From Flavobacterium gillisiae (lineage in GTDB: Bacteria > Bacteroidota > Bacteroidia > Flavobacteriales > Flavobacteriaceae): 64,000 nucleotides of DNA. The stretch covers positions 62,001 through 126,000 of the forward strand of contig NZ_FNRD01000008.1 in the NCBI RefSeq assembly GCF_900107635.1. Direction: 5' to 3'. The notes under the pieces were generated by a model that was not told where the DNA came from, made no database searches, and saw nothing but the letters and a program-made list of their open reading frames with translations. The number at the start of each line of letters is the position of its first letter. Position 1 is the first letter of the stretch. Both the position numbers and the translations under genes were made by a program. Below, piece after piece: positions 27,115-35,113 of the stretch.

Positions 27115-29040
27115 ATGAATAAATTTGAACAATTAGGATTGAGTGAATCGTTACTGAAGGCGATTTTAGATCTAGGATTTGAGAATCCGACCGAAGTACA
27201 GGAGAAAGCGATTCCCCTATTATTGGAAAAAGACACAGATATGGTTGCGTTGGCTCAAACAGGGACAGGGAAAACGGCAGCATTTGGATTTCCAGTTATT
27301 CAGAAAATTGATGCCGACAACAGAAATACACAAGCATTAATTTTATCTCCAACACGCGAACTTTGTTTGCAGATTACCAACGAAATTAAAAACTACTCTA
27401 AATACGAAAAAGGTATTAATGTGGTAGCAGTTTACGGTGGAGCTAGCATAACAGACCAAGCAAGAGAAATTAAGAGAGGCGCACAAATTATTGTGGCAAC
27501 TCCAGGAAGAATGCAAGATATGATTAACAGAGGATTGGTAAACATTTCTCAAATTAATTATTGTATTCTTGACGAAGCTGACGAAATGTTGAACATGGGT
27601 TTCTACGAAGATATCGTAAACATCCTATCAACTACGCCAGACGAAAAAAACACATGGTTATTCTCGGCTACAATGCCAGCAGAAGTTGCTAGAATTGGAA
27701 AACAATTCATGCGTGACCCAATTGAAATTACTGTAGGAGCTAAGAATTCAGGTTCTGCTACGGTTTCACATGAGTTTTACCTTGTAAACGCACGTGACCG
27801 TTATGAAGCTTTAAAACGTTTAGCTGATGCTAATCCAGATATCTTTTCTGTAGTTTTCTGTAGAACAAAACGTGATACACAAGCTGTTGCTGAGAAATTA
27901 GTAGAAGATGGATACAGCGCTGCTGCATTGCACGGAGATTTATCTCAAGCGCAACGTGATGGTGTAATGAAATCTTTTAGAGGAAGACAAATCCAAATGC
28001 TTGTAGCTACTGATGTTGCAGCACGTGGAATTGACGTTGATAACATTACTCACGTAGTAAACTATCAACTACCTGACGAAATAGAAACTTACAATCACCG
28101 TTCAGGTCGTACTGGTCGTGCTGGTAAATTAGGTACTTCTATTGTAATTGTAACTAAAAGCGAATTGCGTAAGATTTCTTCTATTGAAAGAATCATCAAA
28201 CAAAAATTCGAAGAAAAAACAGTTCCTTCAGGAATCGAAATCTGCGAAATCCAATTATTGCACTTAGCTAATAAGATTAAGGATGTAGAAGTTGATCACG
28301 AAATTGACAACTATCTTCCTGCAATTAATAACGTACTTGAAGACTTATCGAAAGAAGAGTTAATCAAGAAAATGGTTTCAGTTGAATTCAACCGTTTCAT
28401 CAACTATTACAAGAAAACTAGAGACATCTCTAATCAAGCTTCAGGTTCTGAAAGACGTGATGACAGAGATGGCGCTCCAAGAGATAATAATGGTGGTGCA
28501 ACAAGATATTTTGTGAACATAGGTTCTAGAGATAACTTCGATTGGATGTCATTAAAAGATTACTTGAAAGAGACATTAGACTTAGGTCGTGATGACGTTT
28601 TCAAAGTAGACGTAAAAGAAGGTTTCTCTTTCTTTAACACAGATCCTGAGCATACAGATAAAGTTATGGAAGTATTGAACAACGTACAATTAGAAGGACG
28701 TCGTATCAATGTTGAAATTTCTAAAAATGATGGTGGCGGAAGACGTGATCACAACGGAAGAAGCTCTGGTGGTGGTTTTGGTGGTGGAAGAAGTTCTGCT
28801 CCAAGAAGAGAAGGTAGTTTTGCACCAAGAAGAGAAGGTTCTGGTGGTGGTGGTTTTAGAAGCGATAGAAACTCTGCTCCAAGAGAAGGTGGTTTCGGCG
28901 GAAGAAGCTCAGCTCCTAGAGAAGGTGGTTTTGGCGGAAGAAGCTCAGCTCCAAGAAGCGAAGGTTCTTCAGACAGAGCTCCTAGACGTTCTGAAAGTTT
29001 TGGTGACGCACCTAGACCAAGAAGACCAAGAAGAGACTAA
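27115..29040 (+). CDS. DEAD-box RNA helicase with RNA-binding domain and RGG-type tail
   Basis: From the ATG at 27115 this has 641 residues. It shows the Q motif (GFENPTEVQEKAIP), motif I AQTGTGKT, PTRELCLQI, TPGR, DEADEMLNMGF, SAT, then HGDLSQAQRDGVM, ATDVAARGIDV and HRSGRTGRAG. After the helicase core come a basic region and a DbpA/CsdA-type RRM-like domain (YFVNIGSRDNFDWMSLKDYL to EGRRINVEISKN, about 460-540). The last 100 residues are low-complexity Gly/Arg/Ser, with tandem units of the type REGGFGGRSSAP and a final RRPRRD. It probably remodels structured RNA, as in cold adaptation or ribosome assembly. The repeats at DNA level (about 28790-28960) could change in number by slippage. Confidence 0.93.
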   Translation: MNKFEQLGLSESLLKAILDLGFENPTEVQEKAIPLLLEKDTDMVALAQTGTGKTAAFGFPVIQKIDADNRNTQALILSPTRELCLQITNEIKNYSKYEKGINVVAVYGGASITDQAREIKRGAQIIVATPGRMQDMINRGLVNISQINYCILDEADEMLNMGFYEDIVNILSTTPDEKNTWLFSATMPAEVARIGKQFMRDPIEITVGAKNSGSATVSHEFYLVNARDRYEALKRLADANPDIFSVVFCRTKRDTQAVAEKLVEDGYSAAALHGDLSQAQRDGVMKSFRGRQIQMLVATDVAARGIDVDNITHVVNYQLPDEIETYNHRSGRTGRAGKLGTSIVIVTKSELRKISSIERIIKQKFEEKTVPSGIEICEIQLLHLANKIKDVEVDHEIDNYLPAINNVLEDLSKEELIKKMVSVEFNRFINYYKKTRDISNQASGSERRDDRDGAPRDNNGGATRYFVNIGSRDNFDWMSLKDYLKETLDLGRDDVFKVDVKEGFSFFNTDPEHTDKVMEVLNNVQLEGRRINVEISKNDGGGRRDHNGRSSGGGFGGGRSSAPRREGSFAPRREGSGGGGFRSDRNSAPREGGFGGRSSAPREGGFGGRSSAPRSEGSSDRAPRRSESFGDAPRPRRPRRD

Positions 29041-29126
29041 CATCTACTGTTAATTTTCTTATAATTATAAGAGAACTATAAAATATTTAATCCTGTTTTA
29101 CTACTTTTAAAGTTTTAAATCAGTTT

Positions 29127-29894
29127 ATGAAATATTTTATAGTTCTCTTTTTTTTAGCACTATCCTTAACCGCAACTGCACAAGAGATAGTTCACTCCCA
29201 AAAAGTATCCGGCTTTATCTATAACGACAACACTAAGTCGGCATTGATTAATGCAAATATTATCAATATCAATAAAGTTAGAGGAGCTCGAACCGACTCT
29301 AATGGTTATTTTGAAATTGATGTCCAACCAACCGATACTTTACATATTTCCCTTCTAGGCTTTCAATCTCTTCGAGTTAAAGTGACGAATGACTGGATCA
29401 AAAACAAAGTAGCTAAAATTTTCCTGACTGAGAGTGCTATTGCGCTTGAAGAAGTAGTAATAAGACCATTCAACTTAACAGGATATCTAGAAGTAGATTC
29501 AAAAACAATTCCTACAAGCGAAAATTACCGCTACAGTATTTCTGGCTTAACGCATGGGTATGAAGCTGGTGAATACTCTCCAAATGCATTTGGAAGAGTT
29601 CTAGGCTCCATTTTCAACCCCACAGATATGCTTTATAATTTCTTTGGTAAAAACCCAAAAGAATTAAAAAAATTAAAAGAAATGAGGAAGGACGATACAG
29701 TGCGTAATCTTTTGGAATCTAAATTTGATAGAGAAACCCTTGCGGTACTTCTGGGGATTGATAAAAAAGAAATACCCGAAATATTGCAACGCTGTAATTA
29801 CTCTGAGTCTTTTATTCAAACAGCAAATGACTTACAGATAATGGATGCTATTAGTGGTTGTTATGAAGAATATAAAATCTTGAAAAAAAGGTAA
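29127..29894 (+). CDS. Secreted protein with carboxypeptidase-regulatory-like domain
   Basis: This 255-residue protein has a signal peptide (MKYFIVLFFLALSLTATAQE). A CarboxypepD_reg-like beta-sandwich covers about residues 28-110 (VSGFIYNDNTKSALINANII, TDSNGYFEIDVQPTDTLHIS, LLGFQSLRVKV), the same module found at the N-terminus of SusC receptors, then EEVVIRPFNLTGYLEVD. The C-terminal half is helical and charged (FFGKNPKELKKLKEMRKDDT, FIQTANDLQIMDAISGCYEE). No barrel or plug follows, so it is not a truncated TonB receptor but one of the stand-alone periplasmic proteins common in flavobacteria. Function unknown. Confidence 0.75.
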   Translation: MKYFIVLFFLALSLTATAQEIVHSQKVSGFIYNDNTKSALINANIININKVRGARTDSNGYFEIDVQPTDTLHISLLGFQSLRVKVTNDWIKNKVAKIFLTESAIALEEVVIRPFNLTGYLEVDSKTIPTSENYRYSISGLTHGYEAGEYSPNAFGRVLGSIFNPTDMLYNFFGKNPKELKKLKEMRKDDTVRNLLESKFDRETLAVLLGIDKKEIPEILQRCNYSESFIQTANDLQIMDAISGCYEEYKILKKR

Positions 29895-29942
29895 TTAAGC
29901 TATATTCTCGATTTTAATGAATCACGTACATAAAAACTATAT

Positions 29943-29975
29943 ATCCCCAATTACTAACGTGATTGGGGATTTTTT
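29943..29975 (+). terminator. Intrinsic terminator
   Basis: ATCCCCAAT (29943-29951) pairs with ATTGGGGAT (29962-29970) around a 10-base loop, followed by a T run. It ends the gene at 29127-29894. Confidence 0.85.
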
Positions 29976-30051
29976 AAAATAATATTTAGAAGAAACCAAA
30001 ATATTACATACATTTACTTACATTAAACAAGAAAATCCAAATACTGATATC

Positions 30052-30162
30052 ATGGCAAAAAGTCAAGACGCGAAGAAAACCGCCAAGAAAGAGCCTCTTA
30101 AAACGGCTAAAGAAAAGAAAGAAGAAAAAAGAGAGAAAAAAAACGCTCCCAAAAGAGAGTAA
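30052..30162 (+). CDS. 36-residue lysine-rich protein conserved in flavobacteria
   Basis: The small frame starts at an ATG and reads MAKSQDAKKTAKKEPLKTAK, followed by a Lys/Glu-rich end to NAPKRE. The composition (nearly half Lys/Arg) and the PLKTAKEKK core resemble short uncharacterised proteins that I recall from many flavobacteria. Such basic peptides may bind nucleic acid or ribosomes, but nothing shows this here. It is set between two strong terminators, so it is its own transcription unit. A near-consensus -7 (TACATTTA, 30009-30016) lies 35 bases upstream of the start. Confidence 0.75.
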   Translation: MAKSQDAKKTAKKEPLKTAKEKKEEKREKKNAPKRE

Positions 30163-30177
30163 TTCTTTTAAATAACA

Positions 30178-30212
30178 AACCCTCGTTTATTACTAAACGA
30201 GGGTTAATTTTT
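30178..30212 (+). terminator. Terminator of the 36-residue gene
   Basis: AACCCTCGTTTA (30178-30189) pairs perfectly with TAAACGAGGGTT (30194-30205) around a 4-base loop and is followed by AATTTTT. Confidence 0.85.
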
Positions 30213-30229
30213 GTAATTAAATCTAATTA

Positions 30230-31693
30230 TTATTTTACAGGAATATTAGCTAGAATCTCTAATAAAAATTTCCAGAATTTTTGAGAAGATGAGATACTCG
30301 CTCTTTCATCAGGGGAATGTGCTCCACGAATAGTAGGACCAAAAGAAATCATATCCATCTCTGGATAATTTGTTCCCAGAATCCCACATTCTAATCCTGC
30401 ATGACAAGCAACAACACTTGGTTTTTCACCCGTTTGTTTCTCATAAATAGGCACTAACACATCTAGAATCTCAGATTCAGCATTCGGCGTCCAACCAGGA
30501 TATGATCCTGCAAGCTCCACTTCACAACCCATCAATTCAAAAGCGGATGTCAAAGCATTCGCCAAATCAAACTTAGCCGTCTCTACAGACGAACGCGTTA
30601 AACACTGTACAGAAAGCTTTCCTTCGCCTAAAACTACTTTAGCTATATTATTAGACGTTTCTACTAAATCAGCAAAGTCAGCGCTCATTCTATACACGCC
30701 GTTGTGAGCAGTATACATCGCTCTTACAAAATAATACTGAGCAATAGACGGCATTACTTTTGCCGGTGTAGTATCTAGTTTCTCAAAAACCACCTCTAAA
30801 TTAGGTTCAGTCGTTTTTAATTCTGTTTTAATATCATTAACCACTTGTTGCATATCAAACACAAAAGCTTCATCAAATACCGAAGCAATAATTACTTGCG
30901 CCACACTCTCACGCGGAATAGCATTACGAAGGCTTCCTCCTTTAATTTCAGCTATTTGCAATCCAAAATTATCAAAACCATCAAATAACAGGCGATTCAT
31001 AATTTTATTAGCATTCCCAAGTCCTTTGTGAATATCCATTCCTGAATGCCCACCATTTAATCCTTTTACCGTAATTGAATACCCTACAGAACCTTCAGGA
31101 GTTTCCTCTTCATCATACTCAGCAGTAGCAGTAACGTCAATTCCACCAGCACAACCAATGTCGATTTCGTCATCCTCTTCTGTATCTAAATTCAAAAGAA
31201 TTTGTCCTTGCAGGATTCCGCCTTTAAGGTTCAAAGCACCCGTCATTCCAGTCTCTTCGTCAATAGTAAACAAAGCTTCAATAGCAGGATGCGCAATATC
31301 AGTGCTTTCTAAAACCGCCATAATTGCGGCAACTCCTAATCCATTATCTGCTCCAAGTGTAGTTCCTCTAGCGCGAACCCAGTCTTCGTCTACATACATA
31401 TCAATTCCCTGTGTATCGAAATCAAAAACAGTATCCGAATTTTTTTGGTGCACCATATCTAAGTGTCCCTGTATTACTATCGCTTTACGGTTTTCCATTC
31501 CTAGAGTCGCCGGCTTGCGGATAATTACATTGCGAATATCATCTTCAAAAGTCTCTAATCCAAGGCTCTCACCAAAGTTTTTCATAAATTCAATTACACG
31601 CTCTTCTTTTTTTGAAGGGCGAGGAACAGCATTCAAATCGGCAAACTTATTCCAAAGTACTTTTGGTTCTAAATTTCTTATCTCTTGACTCAT
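30230..31693 (-). CDS. pepD: Aminoacyl-histidine dipeptidase PepD (M20 cytosolic non-specific dipeptidase)
   Basis: The 487-residue enzyme has the length of E. coli PepD. Metal-binding and catalytic stretches of the M20 family are visible: VIQGHLDMVHQKN (first His and Asp), GTTLGADNGLGVAAIMAVLE (bridging Asp), LFTIDEETGMTGALNL (general-base Glu and zinc Glu) and a late GPTIRGAHSPDERASISS (last His ligand). The lid and dimerisation domain carries GLNGGHSGMDIHKGLGN. It is expected to hydrolyse Xaa-His and other dipeptides in the cytoplasm, using two Zn or Mn ions. It is monocistronic with a TAnnTTTG element upstream. Confidence 0.94.
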   Translation of the reverse strand: MSQEIRNLEPKVLWNKFADLNAVPRPSKKEERVIEFMKNFGESLGLETFEDDIRNVIIRKPATLGMENRKAIVIQGHLDMVHQKNSDTVFDFDTQGIDMYVDEDWVRARGTTLGADNGLGVAAIMAVLESTDIAHPAIEALFTIDEETGMTGALNLKGGILQGQILLNLDTEEDDEIDIGCAGGIDVTATAEYDEEETPEGSVGYSITVKGLNGGHSGMDIHKGLGNANKIMNRLLFDGFDNFGLQIAEIKGGSLRNAIPRESVAQVIIASVFDEAFVFDMQQVVNDIKTELKTTEPNLEVVFEKLDTTPAKVMPSIAQYYFVRAMYTAHNGVYRMSADFADLVETSNNIAKVVLGEGKLSVQCLTRSSVETAKFDLANALTSAFELMGCEVELAGSYPGWTPNAESEILDVLVPIYEKQTGEKPSVVACHAGLECGILGTNYPEMDMISFGPTIRGAHSPDERASISSSQKFWKFLLEILANIPVK

Positions 31694-31727
31694 TTATTGT
31701 TGTTTGAAGTTTAACATTTTTAAAGCT

Positions 31728-31735
31728 CAAAGTTA
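31728..31735 (-). promoter_or_regulatory. Bacteroidota -7 element for pepD
   Basis: TAACTTTG on the minus strand, 34 bases before the ATG at 31693. Confidence 0.5.
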
Positions 31736-31800
31736 CAAAGTTTAAATTCGTTTATAGCCTTACAAGGAAATTTCTCCCTTAAAATTAGCACAATTTTTTG

Positions 31801-31920
31801 GGCGTGCCACCACTATAAAAAGGGGCTTTCTTATTTTTCCGTTCACAAAGCCCCTTTCTATAGTGCTGTCAGGTGATACGCACTACTTCGGTAGTTAGCT
31901 CCTCCCCTTCACGCGATCAA
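31801..31920. repeat. GC-rich dispersed-type repeat with long hairpin
   Basis: A 19-base stem (31811-31829 with 31847-31865, one mismatch) contains AAAGGGGCTTT/AAAGCCCC. It is followed by GCTGTCAGGTGATACGCACT, a small CTACTTCGGTAG hairpin and CCTCCCCTTCACGCG. The composition is much more GC-rich than its surroundings. It recalls non-coding repeat elements scattered in flavobacterial genomes. Only this one copy is in the window, so the 'dispersed' label rests on recall. Confidence 0.5.
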
Positions 31921-31962
31921 CTGCAAATAGATAACGTTTAAAAAAAAAAATCAGCAACCTTA

Positions 31963-32063
31963 GTCATTACGAGGCATTAGATAAAAAAATCACAAACTGA
32001 AGCTAGAAAAGTACACCTATAATGTGATGCCGCAGTCGTGATAGGTTCGTTCCTCGCAATGAC
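31963..32063. repeat. GTCATTGCGAGG-type inverted repeat element
   Basis: GTCATTACGAGG (31963-31974) and CCTCGCAATGAC (32052-32063) are inverted copies with one mismatch, enclosing about 77 bases that include GGTTCGTTCC next to the right end. The same outer sequence bounds mobile non-coding repeats known in several bacterial groups, usually with an AATCTC or CGAAGCAA interior. The interior here is degenerate. Confidence 0.55.
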
Positions 32064-32144
32064 CTGTTTTGTGGCGTTTTTTATCTTTTTCTGTCTTTTT
32101 TCACAAGGAAAACTTATATGCGCTCCTCTAGTCAAGCTGCCATC

Positions 32145-32335
32145 GCGAAATTTCTGCGAAATGACACGCTGTGTGGAAAATCTTTATGAATGGCTGCCCT
32201 TTCTCTGCGAAACAAAAACTTATATGACTTATATAGTAAAAAAACTTTGTGCCGCTCTGTGTTTACTTTGCGTTTCTCTGTCAAACAAAAAAGTCAACGT
32301 CTTTCTGCGAAACAAAAAGTCACTATATTTACCAT
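32145..32335. repeat. Degenerate short repeats with core TTTCTGCGAAA
   Basis: Three related stretches share the core TCTGCGAAA: at about 32150, at 32205 followed by CAAAAACTTATAT, and at 32303 followed by CAAAAAGTCACTATAT. Between them lies CTCTGTGTTTACTTTGCGTTTCTCTG. The pattern resembles spacer repeats with CTTTGCG and CTCTGTG motifs seen in other flavobacteria. No gene is supported, although some frames are open. Confidence 0.45.
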
Positions 32336-32372
32336 TCACAAAAAAAATGCCCCGTAAATAAAATTCCGCTTC

Positions 32373-33440
32373 GTGAAATCAAAATACTTACTACCTCTTT
32401 TCCTTATTGTCCAAATAATTCTGCTGCAGCTTATTTCGTTTTTCCCTGAAAGTGTGGAGCGTTATTACAGTAATGGCATCTATTTAATCATATCTCAATT
32501 TTCAAGAACTGCATTGGGCAGCATTCCTTTTTCGGTAGGGGATTGTCTTTATATCCTTTTAATTTTCTTTGTTTTGAAATGGTTCTGGAACAAAAGAAAA
32601 TCCTGGAAACAAAATTGGAAAGACAATAGCTTGCAGTTGCTCCGTTTTTTCTCCGTATTTTATTTTTTGTTTCATATTCTGTGGGCTTTGAATTATTATC
32701 GCGAGCCATTATTTAAAAAAATGGAAATTAAAAGAGAGTATACAAATATTGACTTGTTGGATTTTACTAAAAAATTGATTGCAAAAACAAACCAAATACA
32801 ATTACAAATCACAAAATCAGATAGCTCAAAAGTAGTTTTTCCTTATTCGCAAGAACAGGTTTTTGTAATGAATTTAAATGGTTACAATAACTTATCGAAG
32901 CAACATCAGAACTTTCATTTTATAACTTTAAGTACTAAAAAATCATTGTTTAGTCTGCCCTTAACTTATATGGGATTTGGAGGATATCTAAATCCGTTTA
33001 CTAACGAGGCAAATGTGAACTATTTAGGCCCCATGTATAGTTTTCCCATGACTACCAATCATGAAATGGCGCACCAAATGGGATTTGCCAACGAAACCGA
33101 ATGCAATTTTATTGGTTTTCTAGCCTCTGTAAAAAACGACAATGTATACATTAAATATTCAGGTTACAGTTATGCTTTATGGTATTGTTTAGGAATTTTA
33201 GAATATAGCAACCCGGAATCATTTGACCAAATACTGAAAACCGTTCATCCTGGAATATTAAAAAACTATAAGGAAAGCACCAATTTTAGAAAGCAATATA
33301 GAACCCCTATTGAAACTGGTTTTCATCTGTTTTATGATCAATTCCTGAAATTGAATCAGCAAAAAGACGGTATAGAGAGTTACAGTAAGTTTGTGAATTT
33401 GATGGTGAATTATTACGGCAAAAAAAATAATGAGTTATAA
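32373..33440 (+). CDS. DUF3810 membrane protein with metallopeptidase-like HExxH motif
   Basis: The 355-residue protein starts at a GTG (32373); no ATG fits. Three hydrophobic segments occupy residues about 5-110 (YLLPLFLIVQIILLQLISFF, VGDCLYILLIFFVLKWFW, FFSVFYFLFHILWALNYY). The rest is a soluble domain with NHEMAHQMGFANETECNFIG, where HEMAH (230-234) plus Glu at about 241 or 243 match a gluzincin-type zinc site. The family is DUF3810. A membrane-anchored protease is inferred from the motif only; a substrate is not known. Immediately upstream is the repeat-filled gap, and no promoter element was recognised. Confidence 0.82.
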   Translation: MKSKYLLPLFLIVQIILLQLISFFPESVERYYSNGIYLIISQFSRTALGSIPFSVGDCLYILLIFFVLKWFWNKRKSWKQNWKDNSLQLLRFFSVFYFLFHILWALNYYREPLFKKMEIKREYTNIDLLDFTKKLIAKTNQIQLQITKSDSSKVVFPYSQEQVFVMNLNGYNNLSKQHQNFHFITLSTKKSLFSLPLTYMGFGGYLNPFTNEANVNYLGPMYSFPMTTNHEMAHQMGFANETECNFIGFLASVKNDNVYIKYSGYSYALWYCLGILEYSNPESFDQILKTVHPGILKNYKESTNFRKQYRTPIETGFHLFYDQFLKLNQQKDGIESYSKFVNLMVNYYGKKNNEL

Positions 33441-33554
33441 AAACAAGCCCGGACATATTATTGCCTAACTTACTTTTTATAACTCATTACAGTCTTATCA
33501 TTCTAAATTATCTAAGAAGAATACTTATTTATTAGTTTGTATTCTAGACGATAC

Positions 33555-34775
33555 TTATATTTTTTCCAGTAGCAATCCTGTGGCGGTAAGACCGGGTCCA
33601 AATGCCATTGCAACAATTTTAGTTCCTGCTGGTATATTTGAATCGTTGACGATTTCATTAAAAATATGAGGTACCGTGGCTGACGACATATTTCCATGAC
33701 GATACAATATATCATAGGACCAACTGGCTTGTTCTTTAGTTATTCCAATAGCATCTACTACATAATCAATAATTTTAGGTCCACCTGGATGTATAGCGAA
33801 ATGCATTTTGGATTTTTCTGCTTCAAGATCAACACCTACTTTAGCACAAAGTGTCGATAGAAAACCCTTGATGTTTTTACGGATAAAAACAGGAACTCTC
33901 TTAGAAAGGGTCATTAAAAAATTGTACTCGCCTATTTCCCAAGACATGTCCTCCAATGAATCTGGAATGATAACTTCATGTGAAGCTAAGATTCGTAAAC
34001 CTTTTTTCTCTAATATCGTCTCATCGTTCATGAAAGAATCTTCTTCGTACAAAGAATACCCAATAAAGCCATCAGCAAAAAGAGAACAAATCATCGTATT
34101 AGCTATAGAAAATTCAGTTAAATTTAAATGCGCTGAAAGCAACTCGGTATGAACCACATCAGCTCTTCCATTAGTTGTACTACCACTTATGAGGCTACTC
34201 GCCGTACGAATAGCTGGAAAAGCACCGTAACACCCCATTTGGTAAGAATGTGTAACCTGGGTCGTTTCCCATTCTCTACTTATTGCGGCCTGTTGTGCTA
34301 CACTCGGAGATGAGTATCCCGAACAAGTCACGTGAACTAAGTTTTCAGGAGCTTTATCAATATCTGAATAAAACTCGTCAAAAACATACCCCATTTTGTT
34401 TTTGAACCATTCCATTCGAACTCCAATTTTGGGTCCAAATGTATCTCCTGTCTTTGTCGCCAAATTTGAAGGAAAGTCATAGTCTATAGGTGAAGTTGCG
34501 GCCATTTTATTTTCAAGAAAATCTTCCACCTCTTCAAAAATTAGAATTTGCCTTTTATTGATGTTTTCAGAAGAAACTGAATACTTATCAACCTGATTTG
34601 AAATCTCCTCAAAACTACTCGGTACAATTTTCACTTTATCAATTAAAGTTTCACATGATTTCCCTAGATGTTGAAAATGATGGTATAGAAACTTGGTGTA
34701 TTGATTAAGCTTTTCTTGATCGATTAATTTTCCCACAAGAACGGGTTTGAAATTGGAAATAATAATGCTTTTCAT
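33555..34775 (-). CDS. Type III polyketide synthase (chalcone-synthase superfamily)
   Basis: The 406-residue enzyme has the full catalytic triad of type III polyketide synthases: Cys182 in YQMGCYGAFPAIR, His329 in HFAIHPGGPKII and Asn362 in RHGNMSSATVPHI. The final GAMAFGPGLT-type loop is present as VAMAFGPGLTATGLLLE. Such enzymes extend an acyl-CoA starter with malonyl-CoA and cyclise the product to alkylresorcinols, pyrones or similar. Typical partners (methyltransferase, oxidoreductase) are absent on both sides, so the product may be a simple lipid or be processed elsewhere. KAS III is less likely because of the length and the active-site contexts. It converges on the DUF3810 gene. Confidence 0.9.
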   Translation of the reverse strand: MKSIIISNFKPVLVGKLIDQEKLNQYTKFLYHHFQHLGKSCETLIDKVKIVPSSFEEISNQVDKYSVSSENINKRQILIFEEVEDFLENKMAATSPIDYDFPSNLATKTGDTFGPKIGVRMEWFKNKMGYVFDEFYSDIDKAPENLVHVTCSGYSSPSVAQQAAISREWETTQVTHSYQMGCYGAFPAIRTASSLISGSTTNGRADVVHTELLSAHLNLTEFSIANTMICSLFADGFIGYSLYEEDSFMNDETILEKKGLRILASHEVIIPDSLEDMSWEIGEYNFLMTLSKRVPVFIRKNIKGFLSTLCAKVGVDLEAEKSKMHFAIHPGGPKIIDYVVDAIGITKEQASWSYDILYRHGNMSSATVPHIFNEIVNDSNIPAGTKIVAMAFGPGLTATGLLLEKI

Positions 34776-35113
34776 TAATTTTAGGACTTGGTTTAAAAGT
34801 CTAAATTAATTTAAAACTGTTTAAAAAAACAGCTTGCCAAAACGTAATAAACATTTAAAAACATAAAGAGCTCATTTTCAATGAGTTACTAATATTAAAA
34901 ATAAGTTAAATTACTGTTAATCAATACATTGTAAGAATGGTATCACAGGTCAATATACGCTGATTATCAGCCTCGTAAGAATGATATTACAGCCTTTAGC
35001 AAATCCGTTTTTTTCAAGAATCATCTCCTAGGTCCAAATTATTTTCCAAGTATTTAAGTAAATAAATTAGAATAACTCTGTCCTTTATAAAATATCGATA
35101 ACTCCTACTATAA
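34776..35113. other. Intergenic stretch of about 340 bases with a short direct repeat
   Basis: No gene is seen. The one structure is a direct repeat: GTAAGAATGGTATCACAG (34931-34948) and GTAAGAATGATATTACAG (34975-34992) match at 16 of 18 positions, 44 bases apart start to start. It could be a pair of regulator sites or a decayed duplication. It lies upstream of the polyketide synthase gene and downstream of NDH-2. Confidence 0.5.

Noticed and set aside
28709..29053. Second frame within the helicase tail
   Set aside because: It arises from the GGT/AGA-rich repeats of the RGG tail and encodes only low-complexity sequence.
31158..31688. Long frame opposite pepD
   Set aside because: It is the mirror of a well-conserved PepD coding sequence and has no features of its own.
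32038..32361. Open plus-strand frame in the repeat-filled spacer
   Set aside because: It runs through three non-coding repeat types and has no domain or signal pattern.
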